The notes under the pieces are model-generated. The model searched no databases. It saw only the letters and a list, made by a program, of their open reading frames with translations, and was not told the DNA's origin. Below are positions 24,206-37,000 of a stretch of 64,000 nucleotides of DNA, one piece after another. Positions within the stretch are counted from its first letter, which is position 1. The number at the start of each line of letters is the position of its first letter. Origin of the DNA: Parascedosporium putredinis (Eukaryota > Ascomycota > Sordariomycetes > Microascales > Microascaceae); assembly GCA_949357655.1 (NCBI GenBank), contig CASHTG010000015.1, positions 3,782,001 through 3,846,000 of the forward strand. Direction: 5' to 3'. The translations under genes were made by a program, and so were the position numbers.

Positions 24206-25244
24206 ATGTTCCGACCAACTCTCTTCTCTCTTTTCCTAGGCGCCCAGCTCGCCACCGCCGGCGGGCTTCCCGAATGCGCCCCGGTCGTCCCCGCACCGCC
24301 CACCCCGGCCTTTGACGTCCTCACGTTCACCGTCATCGCCACCGTGGCCCCTCCATCCTCACCTGGGAGCAGGTACTGGAGCACATTTGCCCCGGCGCGC
24401 CCGTCCCGGGTAGCAGAGCGGCCATCCCGGGCGGTGACGCGACGCCCCAGGGCGGCCTGCCGGCGAGCCGGGACCGCCAAATTGTCTACGTCAACCCCTT
24501 GGAGGGCCCGCCGTCCCAGGCGCCGGACAGGCTACCGGCGACGTGGGAGGAATGGGGCTTCGTACCTACCCTCGTGTACCCGGCTTCGGTTCCGGCACCC
24601 GGCCACGCCGGGGACGGTGATCACGGGCCCGGTCACGGAGGGTCGCGGCCCTTGGGACCGGGCAACGACGGGGGTAGCGATGATCAGGGTCACCACAGAG
24701 GCGGCGGCCACGGTCCTGGTCCTCACCCTCCGGGCCCTTTCCCGTTTCGCCCCCACAAGCCCGAGTCGAAGACGTCGAAAAGCTTGAGCCTTAGCACCAA
24801 AGTTCGACCGACTTCTACTAGTACGTTTTTGATACCAAGACATGGCTCTCTCCTACTTCAAGTTACAGAGATGGTCCCACACCCCCAACAGCACTTTGAT
24901 CTTTCCTCTCTCTTCCTCTTTCCTCCTCTTTCCCTTCTCCTCCTCTTTCTCCTCCCGCCTCATCCTCGTCCTCTGATTTCCTTTCCTTTCATTTCTTCTC
25001 GCCTCGCAAGGCCCCAGACTAACCTCTTCGCGCAATTTTTACAGGGTCGTCCACGTCCACAGACGAACCCTCTTCCTCGGGAACTCCAAGGCCATCCTTT
25101 TCATCTACCGAGACCTCTGCATCCACTGACACCTCTACATCTACGGTGGAGGAGGCTACGACTACGGTACCTATCAATGCAACTTACAACACTCCACCCC
25201 CACCACTGAGGCGGGCACTACGACTACCAGCACTCTACGACTGA
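24206..25244 (+). CDS. Putative secreted Pro/Gly/Ser-rich protein
   Basis: The start MFRPTLFSLFLGAQLATA is a classical signal peptide, with likely cleavage after ATA or AGG. The mature protein begins LPECAPVVPAPP. After a one-base loss near 24345-24358 the frame reads ILTWEQVLEHICPGAP, then PATWEEWGFVPTLVYP, followed by a Gly/His/Pro-rich segment and a Ser/Thr-rich tail. Without the correction the N-terminal frame runs into an Arg-rich sequence with no protein character. One intron, 24821-25044 (GTACGT donor, ACAG acceptor), joins the Ser/Thr tail in phase. The predicted end is 25244, though the last 15 codons are uncertain because another frame keeps a Thr-rich pattern further on. Two cysteines remain in the mature chain. 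No enzymatic motif is seen. A cell-wall or extracellular role is inferred only from the signal peptide and composition. Confidence 0.6.
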
Positions 25245-25366
25245 GGCGGACACTGTGAGACGGAGACATGGGTGGATGAATCCTCCCTTCACACAAGCTC
25301 CTTGACTGAGACCTAAGAGCCAACTGTATCAATATACAAGGAACCCCCCTTTTCCTTATTTACATA

Positions 25367-25372
25367 AATAAA
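25367..25372 (+). terminator. Possible poly(A) signal AATAAA
   Basis: A canonical AATAAA hexamer about 120 nt after the stop codon of the secreted protein gene, a plausible distance for 3' end formation. Confidence 0.4.
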
Positions 25373-27846
25373 CACCGATGGACTCGTACCTGCACCCTCA
25401 TGTCTGTCCCCATCCAAGTTGCAAACCCTCACAGCTTTGATTGATCCTAGGTTCACCAGTCACCGGGGATCTAGGGCGTATAGGCACCATCTGGGCATGT
25501 CCACAGGACTGGTTCACGTGGTGCCTCTTCAAGGTGTATATCAATCAATACAAGTCAAGGAGCAAGGAGAAGGGTTTGTGATACAGTGTGTGCCGCACCG
25601 TACGTGCAAAGCAGGGCCGTTCCGTACACCCCCTCCCCCAGCCCAGTACCTCAGTATTGATGTTCAATCCCACAACTTGAACCAGGCCCGACTCGTAGGT
25701 ACTTGGTCCCAATCCTACCCCACATCACGCTTTCTTGGTGCGAGTTGCACTTGCAGCAATTGCCCAGAGCCGCGCTCTCTCATTGGCTACGCATTTCGGA
25801 TCCGGAAATCTTCGAGAAGACGCCGTCCCCCAATCCCGCCTTCCTGGACCAGACGAGTGTTTTCCCGCCGGCTCCGGAATTTGATTGTCTCGCGAAGGAA
25901 AAGAAGAAAAGAGGACAAACATCCATCAATTGTGCATCAATGTGGAATCATTGTCTTTCCAAGAGACGGTATTTCCTAGCGTAAAACTCGGCGTTGTCTC
26001 TTCTCGTTGCTTTCGATTTCATTGGAAATATTACGAGAAATAATAAACGGAAAGTTTCGAGAGGAAGGAGGGGCGTGGGAAGGTGGACAAGCATTCTTCC
26101 GCCCGCTCCTTCTGCCTCTCGCCTTTCCCCTATGAACGATGCCGAAAACTCACCGCGAAATGCTAAAGCGCCATCCTCGCCGACAAAAACCCTCCGACCC
26201 GCCGTGTCTGGTTTTAGCGTGTTATCATTGTTCCTTTTTCCCTTTGCATCCATTTTCGCCTCCCTCTATAATAGCTTCCTTCCCCTCTTTCCCCCACATC
26301 TACGTACGCGCAAACGCAAATGCTATTACTCCCAGCTCCCATATCCTCTGCCGAAGTAGTCAGCCCGGGCGAAAAATAACAAGCTCAAAAACTAGTCTTG
26401 TTCCGCATTCCGTCATTTTTGCGCCTCCGCTCCTCACCAAACCCAGCTCCAAACCCCCTCCTCTTTCCCAGCCCGATACCGAGGAGGAAAATCGGTGGAT
26501 ATGTAGAAGTGCCGACTTTTCCGGAGAAGGGGGCATCCATCGCTTCCGTCCAGCTGGGCGACTTAGCCTCCACCCCTCCCCCATTATCCCGCCTTCATCT
26601 CATCTCATTCTTATCTAATTTTCCGCACACATTCACACAAGCACCCCTCTCTCCTTTTACTTGACTTTCCGCTAGGGATCAATCCCCAGCCCAAGTATAA
26701 AGGCGCTCTTAGAATTCGGCCCAGCCACGGGGAATCGGGGAATCTAGTCCAAATAAAGTTCTACTGAGGTGGTGTGGCCCGGGTAGGAAACCGGATAGAG
26801 TACAGAGTACGTTACGTGTAGGAAATACAAAAGAATAAGTTAAAGGGTAGCTCAAGAACCAACCTCACCCTTTTCCTCAGCTGTTTAGGCACTCCCCCAC
26901 CTCGTATGCCGGCTCGGTTTCTACCCCCGCGCGCGCGCCTGCGTTCGGTGGTACCATGAGGCTCCCGTGCAGCGTTTGAAGCGGGATGTAGTGCTACAGG
27001 CCAGTATAGACTGTGGCTGCCACAACGTCGAGGAGCCACCGCTACGCGAGACCGGTATAGGCTCCCGCATGTTCTAGAACCAGAGGCGCGCACCCCACGA
27101 CAACCTTCTTTGTCGTGTTCCCTTCCTCCTTGGTAATGCATTGATGCATGCTCTGGTTGGGCTCAAGGGATTCATGCAGGCTGCTAGCTAGTCGGTCGTC
27201 AAGCAACTGCTCGCCGGTCCCTAAGGGAACCGGGTCCCGCGAGGTGACGGATCGACGTGCGTCTCGGTGGCGGAAGGGGAGGCCAAAGGAGCCCGGGCCC
27301 GACCTTAGCCTACCGACGGCTCCCTGCCCTCGTCGCCTAGCCCTGGCTGTTCTTCAACTCTCCGTGTAGAAATTATGTGAAACTGTCTACAGCGGCCCGA
27401 GTGGGTGGCCCATCCGTGGTTGATTTTGCGTGATTCAAAGAAGGGGGAACAGGTTCAACGATACTCAGTGACTCTGGAAGACTACAGGCTCAGGCTTGCC
27501 CTCCCTCACGAACCTGTTGAGTCGAGAGGCCCATTCTAACCTCGAACCTTGGAACAGGAAAAAAGGTTACGATGGAATCCTCCCCCACGTCCCCATTGAC
27601 TAATGGAAGATGACGAGCACAAAATTGAAAGTAGAAGCAGTGATCTCCTGACGACGACATGGGACTATGACTACCTAGGAAAACGTATATGCACACGCTC
27701 TGCGTCCTTGCACGGATTTACATAAACTCGTCTCCTCGGAGAACCCAAGTTCACATCAGGCCTTCAGCTACCCTGCATCTAACCCCAGCGCTGTGTAGTT
27801 GGCATCGTGGCGTCCTGGCAGCAAAAGAGCATAGACACCTTCTTCC

Positions 27847-27869
27847 TTTTTTTTTTTTTTTTTTTTTTT
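27847..27869. repeat. Poly(T) run of 23 bases
   Basis: Uninterrupted homopolymer in non-coding DNA; its exact length is likely unreliable given the other homopolymer problems in this sequence. Confidence 0.9.
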
Positions 27870-29870
27870 GGTTCCCCTTCTCTTCTTCCCGAACCTGGAA
27901 GGAGAGCAAGATACAATTCGCCGGCACACGGATACGGCGTGCGGGGATACCGGCCGTCACGTCTCCCGGCCATTCTCCCCAATCAGCGTGGTGTATTTGT
28001 TCCCTCCCGCATAGAATGCCCCAATTCCTTCACCGAGCACCGGCATGCTGCAGATATGCCGCCGCGGTTCCCCCTCATTCCCTCTACTCGTTTCCCCGTT
28101 GGGTCCTTTTTGCAGGGGAACCCAAGTATATGTAGCCGTCCCGGTTTTTCGCTGCAAGTGCAATAAGCTAGGAAGAGGGTGATCTTTTCTCATCCACGGG
28201 CCTTTTTTCTTTTGGTAGACATACATACATGCATGCACCCAGCAGCAGCCTCAAGAGGCGTTGATCAACCTCATCCACACCAGCGTTCAAATCATCGCGA
28301 AACGGGCAACCTCACCCCTCTCCCCCACACGATCCTCGGGAAGCCATCCCCTCGTCGCCCTCGTCGCCCTCGCGAGCAAATTCCTATCTAGGAGACGACG
28401 GGCTCTTCCCCAAACGCCCCCTTGTCCCACTACCTTACACCAGGGTGCGCCTACAGCTTGCTACAACGCCCCCGCGTATACAACAAAAGCTTCGAGTTCC
28501 CTGCTCCTCACGATCAACCTTTCCGCTTCTAGATATCTTTGTCCTTATTCCCGTTGGCCAACCTGATTGCCGACTGGTGCTGAACCTCACCGTGGGCGTG
28601 GGGCAAGTGCAGAAGCCTATGTGCACCAATGTAGACGCCCTCGTGCAGGAGAGTAGAGGCCGGGCTGCCAACCCACACCAAGCAGGCGGGCAAGTTCTAG
28701 AACCTTTCCTCACATCAATGGATCCCTCCGCCCCATCCTGACAACGGCGGCATGCCCGATAGCCACCCAGAGACCTTGGGCCAGATTGTTGATCTGCTCA
28801 ACTTCAACATTGCACCCCCACGCCCAGACATGGCACCAAGTGCCTTGATCTGGTAGAGGTCGTCTGTATGGTGGGATTAGTGCTATTCTACTGAGCCCGA
28901 TGTTAATCTACGACTCTAAGGATAGTACGGGCATATTTCAAAAAGAGCAAATAGCAACTTGTTTCTCTCTCACAAAACAAATTCGTAACTTCATCTATTC
29001 CATTGGCCTCTCCATGTACGTACAGTATAGCCCTAACCTCCCTTCCTTTGCTTGGAAAAGAGTCACCAGCGTGCTTCTCGCCCTTGACCCTTTCGCCTTG
29101 TTTTCTTTTAGCCAAACTCGTGGCATCCGGTGAAAACCGTTGCCCCCACTGCGTATAGTCTACTATCGGAACATGGCAGAAAAGGAGAAAAAGACAAAAC
29201 AAAAACACGAACAACAGGTAGAGAGAAAAAGCATCAATGCCAAACAGATGGAGTTGTATAAAAAAAGAACTAACACAAGGAAAGTGACCGCAAAAATAAA
29301 GATAACAAATAGTAGTATGGCGAGTGATCTGGCGTGGGCAGAAGAGCTAGGCCGTTGGCTGCTCCTCATGCGGCCCACTCCCCATCATTTAAGGGAATAT
29401 GCTACCGGGTTCCATCTATTCTCCCCTCCTCTTGGCGTTCTTTTTAGGGGTCATCCGATGGTCGCGCCCACCATCCGCCCGAACCCAGGGCGCGTTGTGG
29501 CTGGCAGGGCTTTTCTTGATGGAACCGACTGGGTGTGTCTAGCCGTGGTATCTGGTTTCGTGTGTTTCTATATACATTCGTCTTCCCCTTCACCACCCCA
29601 CCCCCTGGAAAGAATCGGTCATCCTAACGATGAGATGGTCCAAGTTTTCTTAGTACCTTCTGTTGGGACTGGCTCCACTTCTCGGGGACAACGACCAAGA
29701 GGTGTGGAGGGGTAGGAGGGAGAAGAGGGAAGAGAAGAGAGGGGAGGGTGGAGGGGGTGGAGGGGGAGAAAATCGAAAATCAATTCTTGATTTCTTCTCT
29801 CCCCTGCCTTGGAATTTGGGAGACCTGACATGGTCTCTCAAGAAGCTTCTTTGAGTGAAGAAGAGCTAGC

Positions 29871-31950
29871 TTAGAGCTTGGAGATGATGGCATCGGCGTA
29901 CTGCGAGGTGGAGGCCTTGCCACCAAGATCGCCAGTGAGGCTCTTGCCCTCGGCCAGAGTCTGGAAGATGGCCTTCTCGATGCGGACGGCGTGGTCGGTG
30001 AGACCCATGTGCCTGAGCATCATGATGGAAGAGAGGAGGAGGGCGGTGGGGTTGGCCTTGTTCTGGCCAGCAATATCGGGAGCGGAGCCGTGGACGGCCT
30101 CGAAGATGGAGACCTCGTCACCCATGTTACCCGAGGGAGTGAGACCGAGACCGCCAATGAGACCGGCGCACATGTCGGAGAGGATATCGCCGTAGAGGTT
30201 GGGCATGACGAGGACCTTGTCGTTGTAGGGGACGGGGTCGGTGGTCATGCGCAGGCAGGTGTTGTCAAGGAGCTCGGCATCGAACTCGATGTGAGGGTAT
30301 TCTCGGGCGATGCGCTCGGCGGTGCGAAGGAAAAGGCCGTCGGAGAGCTTCATGATGGTGGCCTTGTGAACAACGCGGACCTTGTGGCGGCCAATCTCCT
30401 CGGCGTGCTGGAAGGCGAAGCGGAGGACGCGCTCCGAGGCCTCGCGGGTGATGAGCTTGATGGACTGGACGACGCCGTCAACAACCTCGTGTTCAATACC
30501 AGAGTACTCGCCCTCGGTGTTCTCTCGGATCAGGACAGTATCGACGTCATCGTAGGGGGTCTTGTAGCCGGCGATCGATCGGCAGGGACGGAGGTTGGCA
30601 AAGAGGTTGAAGGTTCGTCGAAGAGTCAAGTTGAGAGAGACGTGGCCCTTGCCAATGGGGGTCTGAGAGAGAGAGAAAAACGATTAGTTTCCTTTTGTTC
30701 TTCTTATCACCTTGTCCCTTTGTACACTATGGCTTCCAGCTTTTGCTGTCTTTTTCTTGGCCAGGAAGGGGATGCACATACCGCAAGAGGTCCCTTGAGA
30801 GCGACCTTGTTCTTCTCGATGCTCTGAATGGCGGCATCGGGAATGGCCGTCTTGCCATTCTTGAGGATAGGGTTGACATCAACGGGCTCCCAGGCGATGG
30901 GGGTCTAAATGGATTCGAGAAAGACAGCGACGGTTAGCGACCAACATATGCGATTGTAGAGAAAAATAATGGGTGAATTTTGTGCTAGCCATGCCAATTA
31001 TCGCAGCGGCTCATTGTCATTGTTTGCCATTTTATCTGTCGTATTATTGTGCAGTGCTATTGCTCATCGTCGTACATGGTGACGTTGATTGTCGTTGCTT
31101 GGGACCTTCAATTAGGTGTTATGCATGGGGCTCGGTAACCGCCGGCGATGGTGGCGGAGATAACGTGTCAAGGTGGTGACGTCGATAAGACACAGCACAG
31201 GTGCACGCAACAGCGCAAGCAAGGAGCAAAATGCGCGCAACGACAAGTGGCATGACAGTCCGCGCGAAGAGAAGGGGGAATTGAAATATACAGAATCATG
31301 ATAATGGAAGAAAAAAGGATTGCAAAACTCACCTGGGCAGCAGCAAAGATGTTCTTGACGGCGAGCGAAATCTCGGGGCCGATACCGTCACCCTCAATCA
31401 AGCTGACAGTGTAGTTTCCCTAGAACGCGCAGAAAAGAGCCAATGTTAGATTGGAGTTGTTTGCAACGCAATGAAAACTGCGACGGTGGGGACAAAGAGG
31501 AACTGAGTAGCGACCGAGCCGGTAGGGAGCTATATTTATTATTTTCCTTCCTTCTCTTCTAGCCCATTTGGCGTCGGTCGGGACCTCTGTTCCTCGTCGG
31601 TTTCTCGCGTGCGGGATCAGGAACACACTCACGTTTGTGTCCTTGACACCCTCGAACTTGGCGACACGGTCCTTGCCGGCGGAGTAGTATCGCTGGGCCT
31701 GTTTCCCAGATTTCACGTTAGTTTATTTTGTCCAGAAATGAGAGCGAAGAAGAGGTAAAATTCCCAAGAAACCTCGCATTCGAGAGCTTCGCCTCGAGCT
31801 TCCTCCGGTGCTCGGATCGGCAGAGTGGGCGTGAGAGGGAATTGGGGGAATTGGAGAACCTACCTGGATCGTGACGCTAACCGCTTTCCGAGGACCCGCC
31901 GAGCGAGCGCAGTTCCTCGCGGTGATGGAGAAGCTCCTCAGTGCCAGCAT
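29871..31950 (-). CDS. idh2: Isocitrate dehydrogenase [NAD] subunit 2, mitochondrial
   Basis: Catalytic-type subunit of the TCA-cycle enzyme that oxidises isocitrate to 2-oxoglutarate with NAD+ in the mitochondrial matrix, as an IDH1/IDH2 heteromer. Five exons fit: 31950-31864, 31698-31633, 31419-31333, 30904-30782, 30662-29871. All junctions are phase 0 with strong donors. The product is 384 residues, normal for the family. The N-terminus MLALRSFSITARNCARSAGP is a basic, Ser-rich mitochondrial targeting sequence. Then come VSLIEGDGIGPEIS, the substrate motif IRENTEGEYSGIEHE (the Asn version is typical of subunit 2, Gln of subunit 1), and the isopropylmalate/isocitrate dehydrogenase signature NLYGDILSDMCAGLIGGLGL. 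The frame is intact throughout. Introns are 165, 213, 428 and 119 nt, long for an ascomycete. It lies tandem to VPS15. Confidence 0.96.
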
Positions 31951-34071
31951 TGTGAGAGATTCGCCGTGATCTTGTGGTGTGAGAAAGAAAGAGCAAGGGC
32001 GATAAGAGATCAATCCGGCGGAAGAACCAAGGGACCCGGAAGAAGAAGAGGATAAGAAATGATGATAAGGGTGTGAGGGAAAATTCGCTGTTGGGTGAGA
32101 GGTGTGACGGGAAGAAGAAGAGAGAGAAGGAAGAAAAAAACAAGATGTAGTGTAGGTTTTTTTCGGTGATGGAATAGATGTTTCTTCGGAGGGAAGGAAG
32201 GAACGGGAACAAAGTATACGCTACTGGTGTGTATCAAGGTGTGGTTTGTTCGCTCGTTGTCCGAGAATCCGCCCCAGCCCAGGTCCTGATGTTTTGGAGG
32301 AGGGGGTGCAACGGAAGGGGGAACAAGGTGGTATGCGCTACAAGGGAAGCACCACTCCGGACGGGGAATGTGGGAAACTGGAGCTTGGAACGGGCCAGCT
32401 GTTGTTGCTCCTGCCCTGTTCCAAGAGCAACGTAGTGTAATAGAGCATGCAGTATATGGTACGGGAGGTACTTGTACAAAAAGCCGCCCAAAGATAAGAA
32501 CGGGGCCTGTGAGCAAGAGGCATTTCGGATATATAAGGTCTAGTTTCACTGCATCCCACTTTGCGCCGAGCAGCACCAGCCACAAGGCCACGAGGTACAG
32601 TACATTGAACAACGCGGACCTGAGCTCTCTCTCCGACGACTTTCGGCTTCCCCACGCTCGACATGTTCGCTTTTTCGTGCATCTCGAGGCATCGTGTAGC
32701 TCGCGATACTAAGGAGATAAACACTGCGCAGTTTTCCCCCATCACGAACAAGCTCTAGAAGAATTGAAATCCTCTTCTTCATGAATAAAATAGCAAAAAC
32801 ACCTCGTGTTCCTTGTCCCGTCCAACCCGCCGTCAAGCCACGTCCGTGGCGCGAGCTCCACCTTCGGGCGAGCCGCCGAGCCTATCTCCGCTCGGAGCAC
32901 CGAGAATATATACACAACATCCACACAAAGACAGAGGGAAAACTGGACGTACGGCCAGGAGAGCAAACAAAACACGCACACACCCCGGTAGGGACGGGAC
33001 GAAAGAGCGAAATTCTGGAACTAACTCGTTTGAGTACAAGAGCAAGGGGGACAAAAAGCCTTTCTTTTTTTTTTTTTTAGTTTCTAGACGACACGCTCAA
33101 TGTCCCCCGTGCTGCCCGGCCGCTGCAAGCCGCGCGGACTTTTATGGTCTCATCCTCAGGAACACACACGCACTTTGCTGTTCCTTTCTTTTGGTTGCTC
33201 CATGTTCCTTTTCTCCCTGAAAATGGGTCTTCCATCGATTATAAGAATTAGTAGTTAAAAGTTGAGGAGCCGCCGAGAAATCAACGCATCCACTTTCCTG
33301 CCATTGACCTGTCTCCCTTCCAGGATGCCCGTCGGCCGTCCGGGCCACCCGTGGCTAAACCGATCGGATCCGTTTCATCCCCCTTTCGCCCGCCCAAAAA
33401 AAAAAAAAAGAATAAAAAAGACGCACTTTGATCCATCTCTGAAGAAGAATTGATTATCTAGGGTAGACCCTTGGAACAGGGGCTGGCTCTCCATCACGGG
33501 CTCTTCCTCTTGGGTTGCTGTGGATTGCATCGGGTTATATCCAGGTATTATTCCCCACTTATACCAATCTAGGCCTCTCGCCCCGAATCCGAAGGAACTC
33601 CGTGTCCCCTTTCAGCAAGTTTTTTTCCTTCTCCCTCCCAATGAATACACGCAGAAAGCGTATTGGGCCGAGATCACGGCCCCACGGCCCACGGCCCACT
33701 TCTTCACCATGGCACATGTCTTTCTCTGGTCCCCCTGGTCAATGACAAGTAAACATGGTCAAAAACACTCGTCCACCGAAGCGCAGCACCTCGTGAGACT
33801 TCACCAACGAGCTTCCCAGTAAGGGCAGAATGACCAGCAGCAGAGAAAAATAATATAAAACCACAAATTCATAGGTATCTTTTCGTACATGTAAACAAGG
33901 TAGATAGCTAGAAGAACAAAGATTCCAATACACACGGTGGAAGAGTAGAAAGAGCGAGCGTGACCACACAAACAGAGGCTTGTTCTCGTCTCTATCCCCA
34001 TCACAAGTGCTTCTTCAAAACCATTAAAAAAAAAAAAAGAAAAAAACCCCTCCGTGCTCCCGTCCACCAGT
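31951..34071. other. Intergenic region, IDH2 promoter and VPS15 3' flank
   Basis: 2.1 kb between the IDH2 start and the VPS15 stop. Minus-strand-sense CT-rich sequence directly upstream of IDH2 (about 31970-32170) suits its promoter or leader. No gene seen. Confidence 0.55.
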
Positions 34072-37000
34072 CTATTGAAACACAAACACCACCCCCAACC
34101 GATCCACCGACACCGTCATCGTATACGGACTCTCCAACAGCGCCACGTCCAAAATGGCATCGAGATGGCTCCGCAGCAACTGCTGCTGCTCCATCGAAAT
34201 CACCGTGCTCCGCGCCGCCTTGCCCTTGCTTTTGCCGTTCCCTTGCTGTTGCTGCTGCTGCTGCTGAGGGTGGCCGTGTGCGCCGCCGCCGCCGCCGATC
34301 CGCTCCGTGTTGAGCGTCAGCGCCGCCGTCGGGTGACTTGCCGCGAAGCTCGGCCTCGCCTCGTCCACGTGCAGCCCGCTATACACCACCGAGTTCTCCA
34401 TGCGCGACAGGTCCCAGTACCGGAGCTTCTTGTCCGAGCCTCCCGTCACGATGAAGGCGTGCCGCACGTCCCGCGAGTCCTCGCCCAGCGCCGTGCCGAC
34501 CGCCATCGCCCGTACCCCCTGTCCGCGCTGGCCCCCACGGCCCCCGCCGCCGCCGGCTCGATGCTCGTCGCGAACCGGCCCAGCATGCCCTCCCGCCTCT
34601 CGTCATCCACCTCCCACGGCTCGTATCCCTTGAGCCCTTCCTTGTTGCCGCCACCGCCGCTACCACCACCACTGCCACCACCACCGCCGCCACCGCCGAC
34701 CCGATAGATCTCCCGGCACGCCACCTTTTCCAGATCCCACACCGTCACCTCCCCTGGCCCGTCCCCCCGCCACACACACCCACCTGCCCCGCCCCTTCAA
34801 AGGGTGGATGCACAGCCGGTAGATGGAGCCCCCGCCGGGGATACCCCACCCCTTGAGCCGCATCTTGAACCGCAGATCCCACAGGTCCAGCACCCCGTGC
34901 GACGTCCCCAAGCACAGCCAGTTGCGCCGCCTGTCCACGCAAAAGCACGTCGGCGCCCCGTGGTGCACCGGATTCTCCAGCACGTACAGCAGCGTCATGG
35001 TCCGCAGGTCGATGCCGAGCACCCGCGACCGGTTCGTCGCCAGCACCATGACCGAGTTTGTGTCCGCCTTGAAGTGCTCCACCCACACCGCGTGCTCACC
35101 CGCCGGGAGCTGGTACTCCCGCAGCAGCCGCAGTTTCGGGTACCGCACCGCGCCTCCGCCGCCCATGGACCCCGCCGACGACGCCGTCGTCTCCACCTTG
35201 ACCACGTGCACGCTGCCGTCGCTCGCGCAGCTGATGAAGCAGTGCGTGTTTTCGATGAAGCACAGCGCCAGCACCCGCGACCCCGCCGCGTGTCGGTGCG
35301 TCTGCCGCGACCGGTGCGAGATGTTGCGCTCCAGCCGCGCCGTGTCCCACACCTTGACAGCCCCGTCGTCGCCGCCGGTCACGAAGAAGACGTGGTCCGG
35401 CGACGCCACCACCCGGTTGATGGGCCCGTGGTGCTCCGAAAACGTCGCCACCAGTCGGCTCGCCGGCCGCCACGGCTCTGCCAGCTGACCTCCCACCCTA
35501 ATCTTCTTGCGCGCGATGGGCTGCACCACCGGCCCAAACTCGATAATGTCGTGCGGGTAATTGTCCACGTACATGTTGTCCAGCATCTTGAGGATGCTAG
35601 GGTCATTGCCTTGGTACGAGTGGTTCGCCTTGACCTTGGCTGATGCCGACCCCGGCGTGCTGCTCAGCGTATCCGACGCCGGGCCCGTTCGATGCGAGGG
35701 CACCTGCGCAAACGGTCCCTCGACCCGTCCAAACGCGTTGGTCTCCGTCGTCGACGTCTCCGCAATCGTCTTGTTGCTGTCCTTGCGGTCGAGTAGACTC
35801 AGTGCGCTCGACTGCGACCGAATCACCCTCCGCGACGCGTACGGCGCGTCGCTGACTGACAAGTTGTCGTCGTCGCCGCCCGCCACGCTGACGGCGCCCT
35901 CCACGGGGCTTCCGCTAAGAAGCCTACCCACCAGCAGCGGTATCCGACGCGCCGACTCCCTGGAGTCCCGGCGTCCGCCCGCGGCCCCAGCCCCAGCCCC
36001 AGCCCCCAGCGGCGATAGCGCCCGCCGATCATGCGGGTGAGGAGAGGCCGTGTTACTACTTCCGCGCGACTTGTGCGCGTTCAACGCCGCCTTCTTGCGC
36101 TTCGCCACCGGGTCGTCAATCGTCATGCTCGCGTCCAGGAGCGCGTCCGCAATCGTGTACGGCACCCTCGGGTCCGTGGGTGACGGCGCGTCTAGCCCCC
36201 GGCAAGAGCGGCTTCTCGTCGAAGAAGACCGTCTGCGGCGTGATGCCCAGGCTCTGCAGCGACACGGCTTCGTTGTACGCGACGGGCTCGGCCTCGCCCG
36301 CGCCGCCACCGTTCGCCGCGGCAGCAGCCGACCTCTCCTTGAGCTTGCTCAGCCTCCAGATGAATTCCCGTAGCGCCAAAGTTTGTTTTCATCCTCGGGT
36401 GCGAGCCCGAGGCTGCGGAGCTTCGAGAACCACTGGTCGTCTTCCTCATTGCGCGTCACCTTGCCGAGCCCCCATGGCCCGTGAGATCTCGGGACGAGCG
36501 CGACGTTAGCGTGGTAAAGGCCAGGTTCCGGAGCTGGTTCAGCGGCTTCCAAAACATGCCCTTGTCCGACTTGGCCGCCCACACGAGCGCCTGCTCAAAC
36601 ACGGATCTCGGCAGCGGTCGCTGCAGGGCGTCCAGCAGCTCCAGCTCCGTGAATCGCGGGATGACACCCGGCTTCAGGTACGGCCTGACCATAGGCAGCA
36701 CGATGCAATGTATGTCGGCAGGGTTGAGGTATTTGGTCGCGCACGCGAGGAAGTCGGCGGCCGCCTCGCGGATCCACAGATTCGGGTGCATAGTAAATCG
36801 CCCAATCACGTCCACAAGTAGCCACGTTTTGGCCCTCGACAGCAAGCCCAGGTTCGCCAGTTGCGCTAGCGAATGCAGCGCGGCCTGCACTACGAATTCC
36901 TCCGTATCCGTCAGCGCCTGGGTCATCAGAGGCAGGATAAAGTCTTCGAGGCTGCTGGTCCCAACCAGGGCCGCGATGCCTACAATCGCCTCGAAAAAGG

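Larger units (their letters stand above)
25245..29870. other. Convergent intergenic region
   Basis: 4.6 kb between the ends of the secreted protein gene and IDH2. No supportable gene. It includes a 23-bp poly(T) run at 27847-27869 and a CpG-rich, anonymous stretch at about 26880-27370 whose composition differs from its surroundings. Confidence 0.55.

Noticed and set aside
24499..25209. Separate gene starting at 24499
   Set aside because: This frame is better explained as the continuation of the signal-peptide gene at 24206 after a one-base loss.
26812..27141. 109-codon minus-strand frame as transposon protein
   Set aside because: It looked unlike its surroundings but shows no reverse transcriptase, integrase or transposase motif; kept only as a compositional oddity.
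29991..30827. 278-codon plus-strand frame opposite IDH2
   Set aside because: Antisense shadow; IDH2 on the other strand is certain.
34804..35643. 279-codon plus-strand frame opposite VPS15
   Set aside because: Antisense of the WD40 region, His/Arg/Pro-rich shadow.
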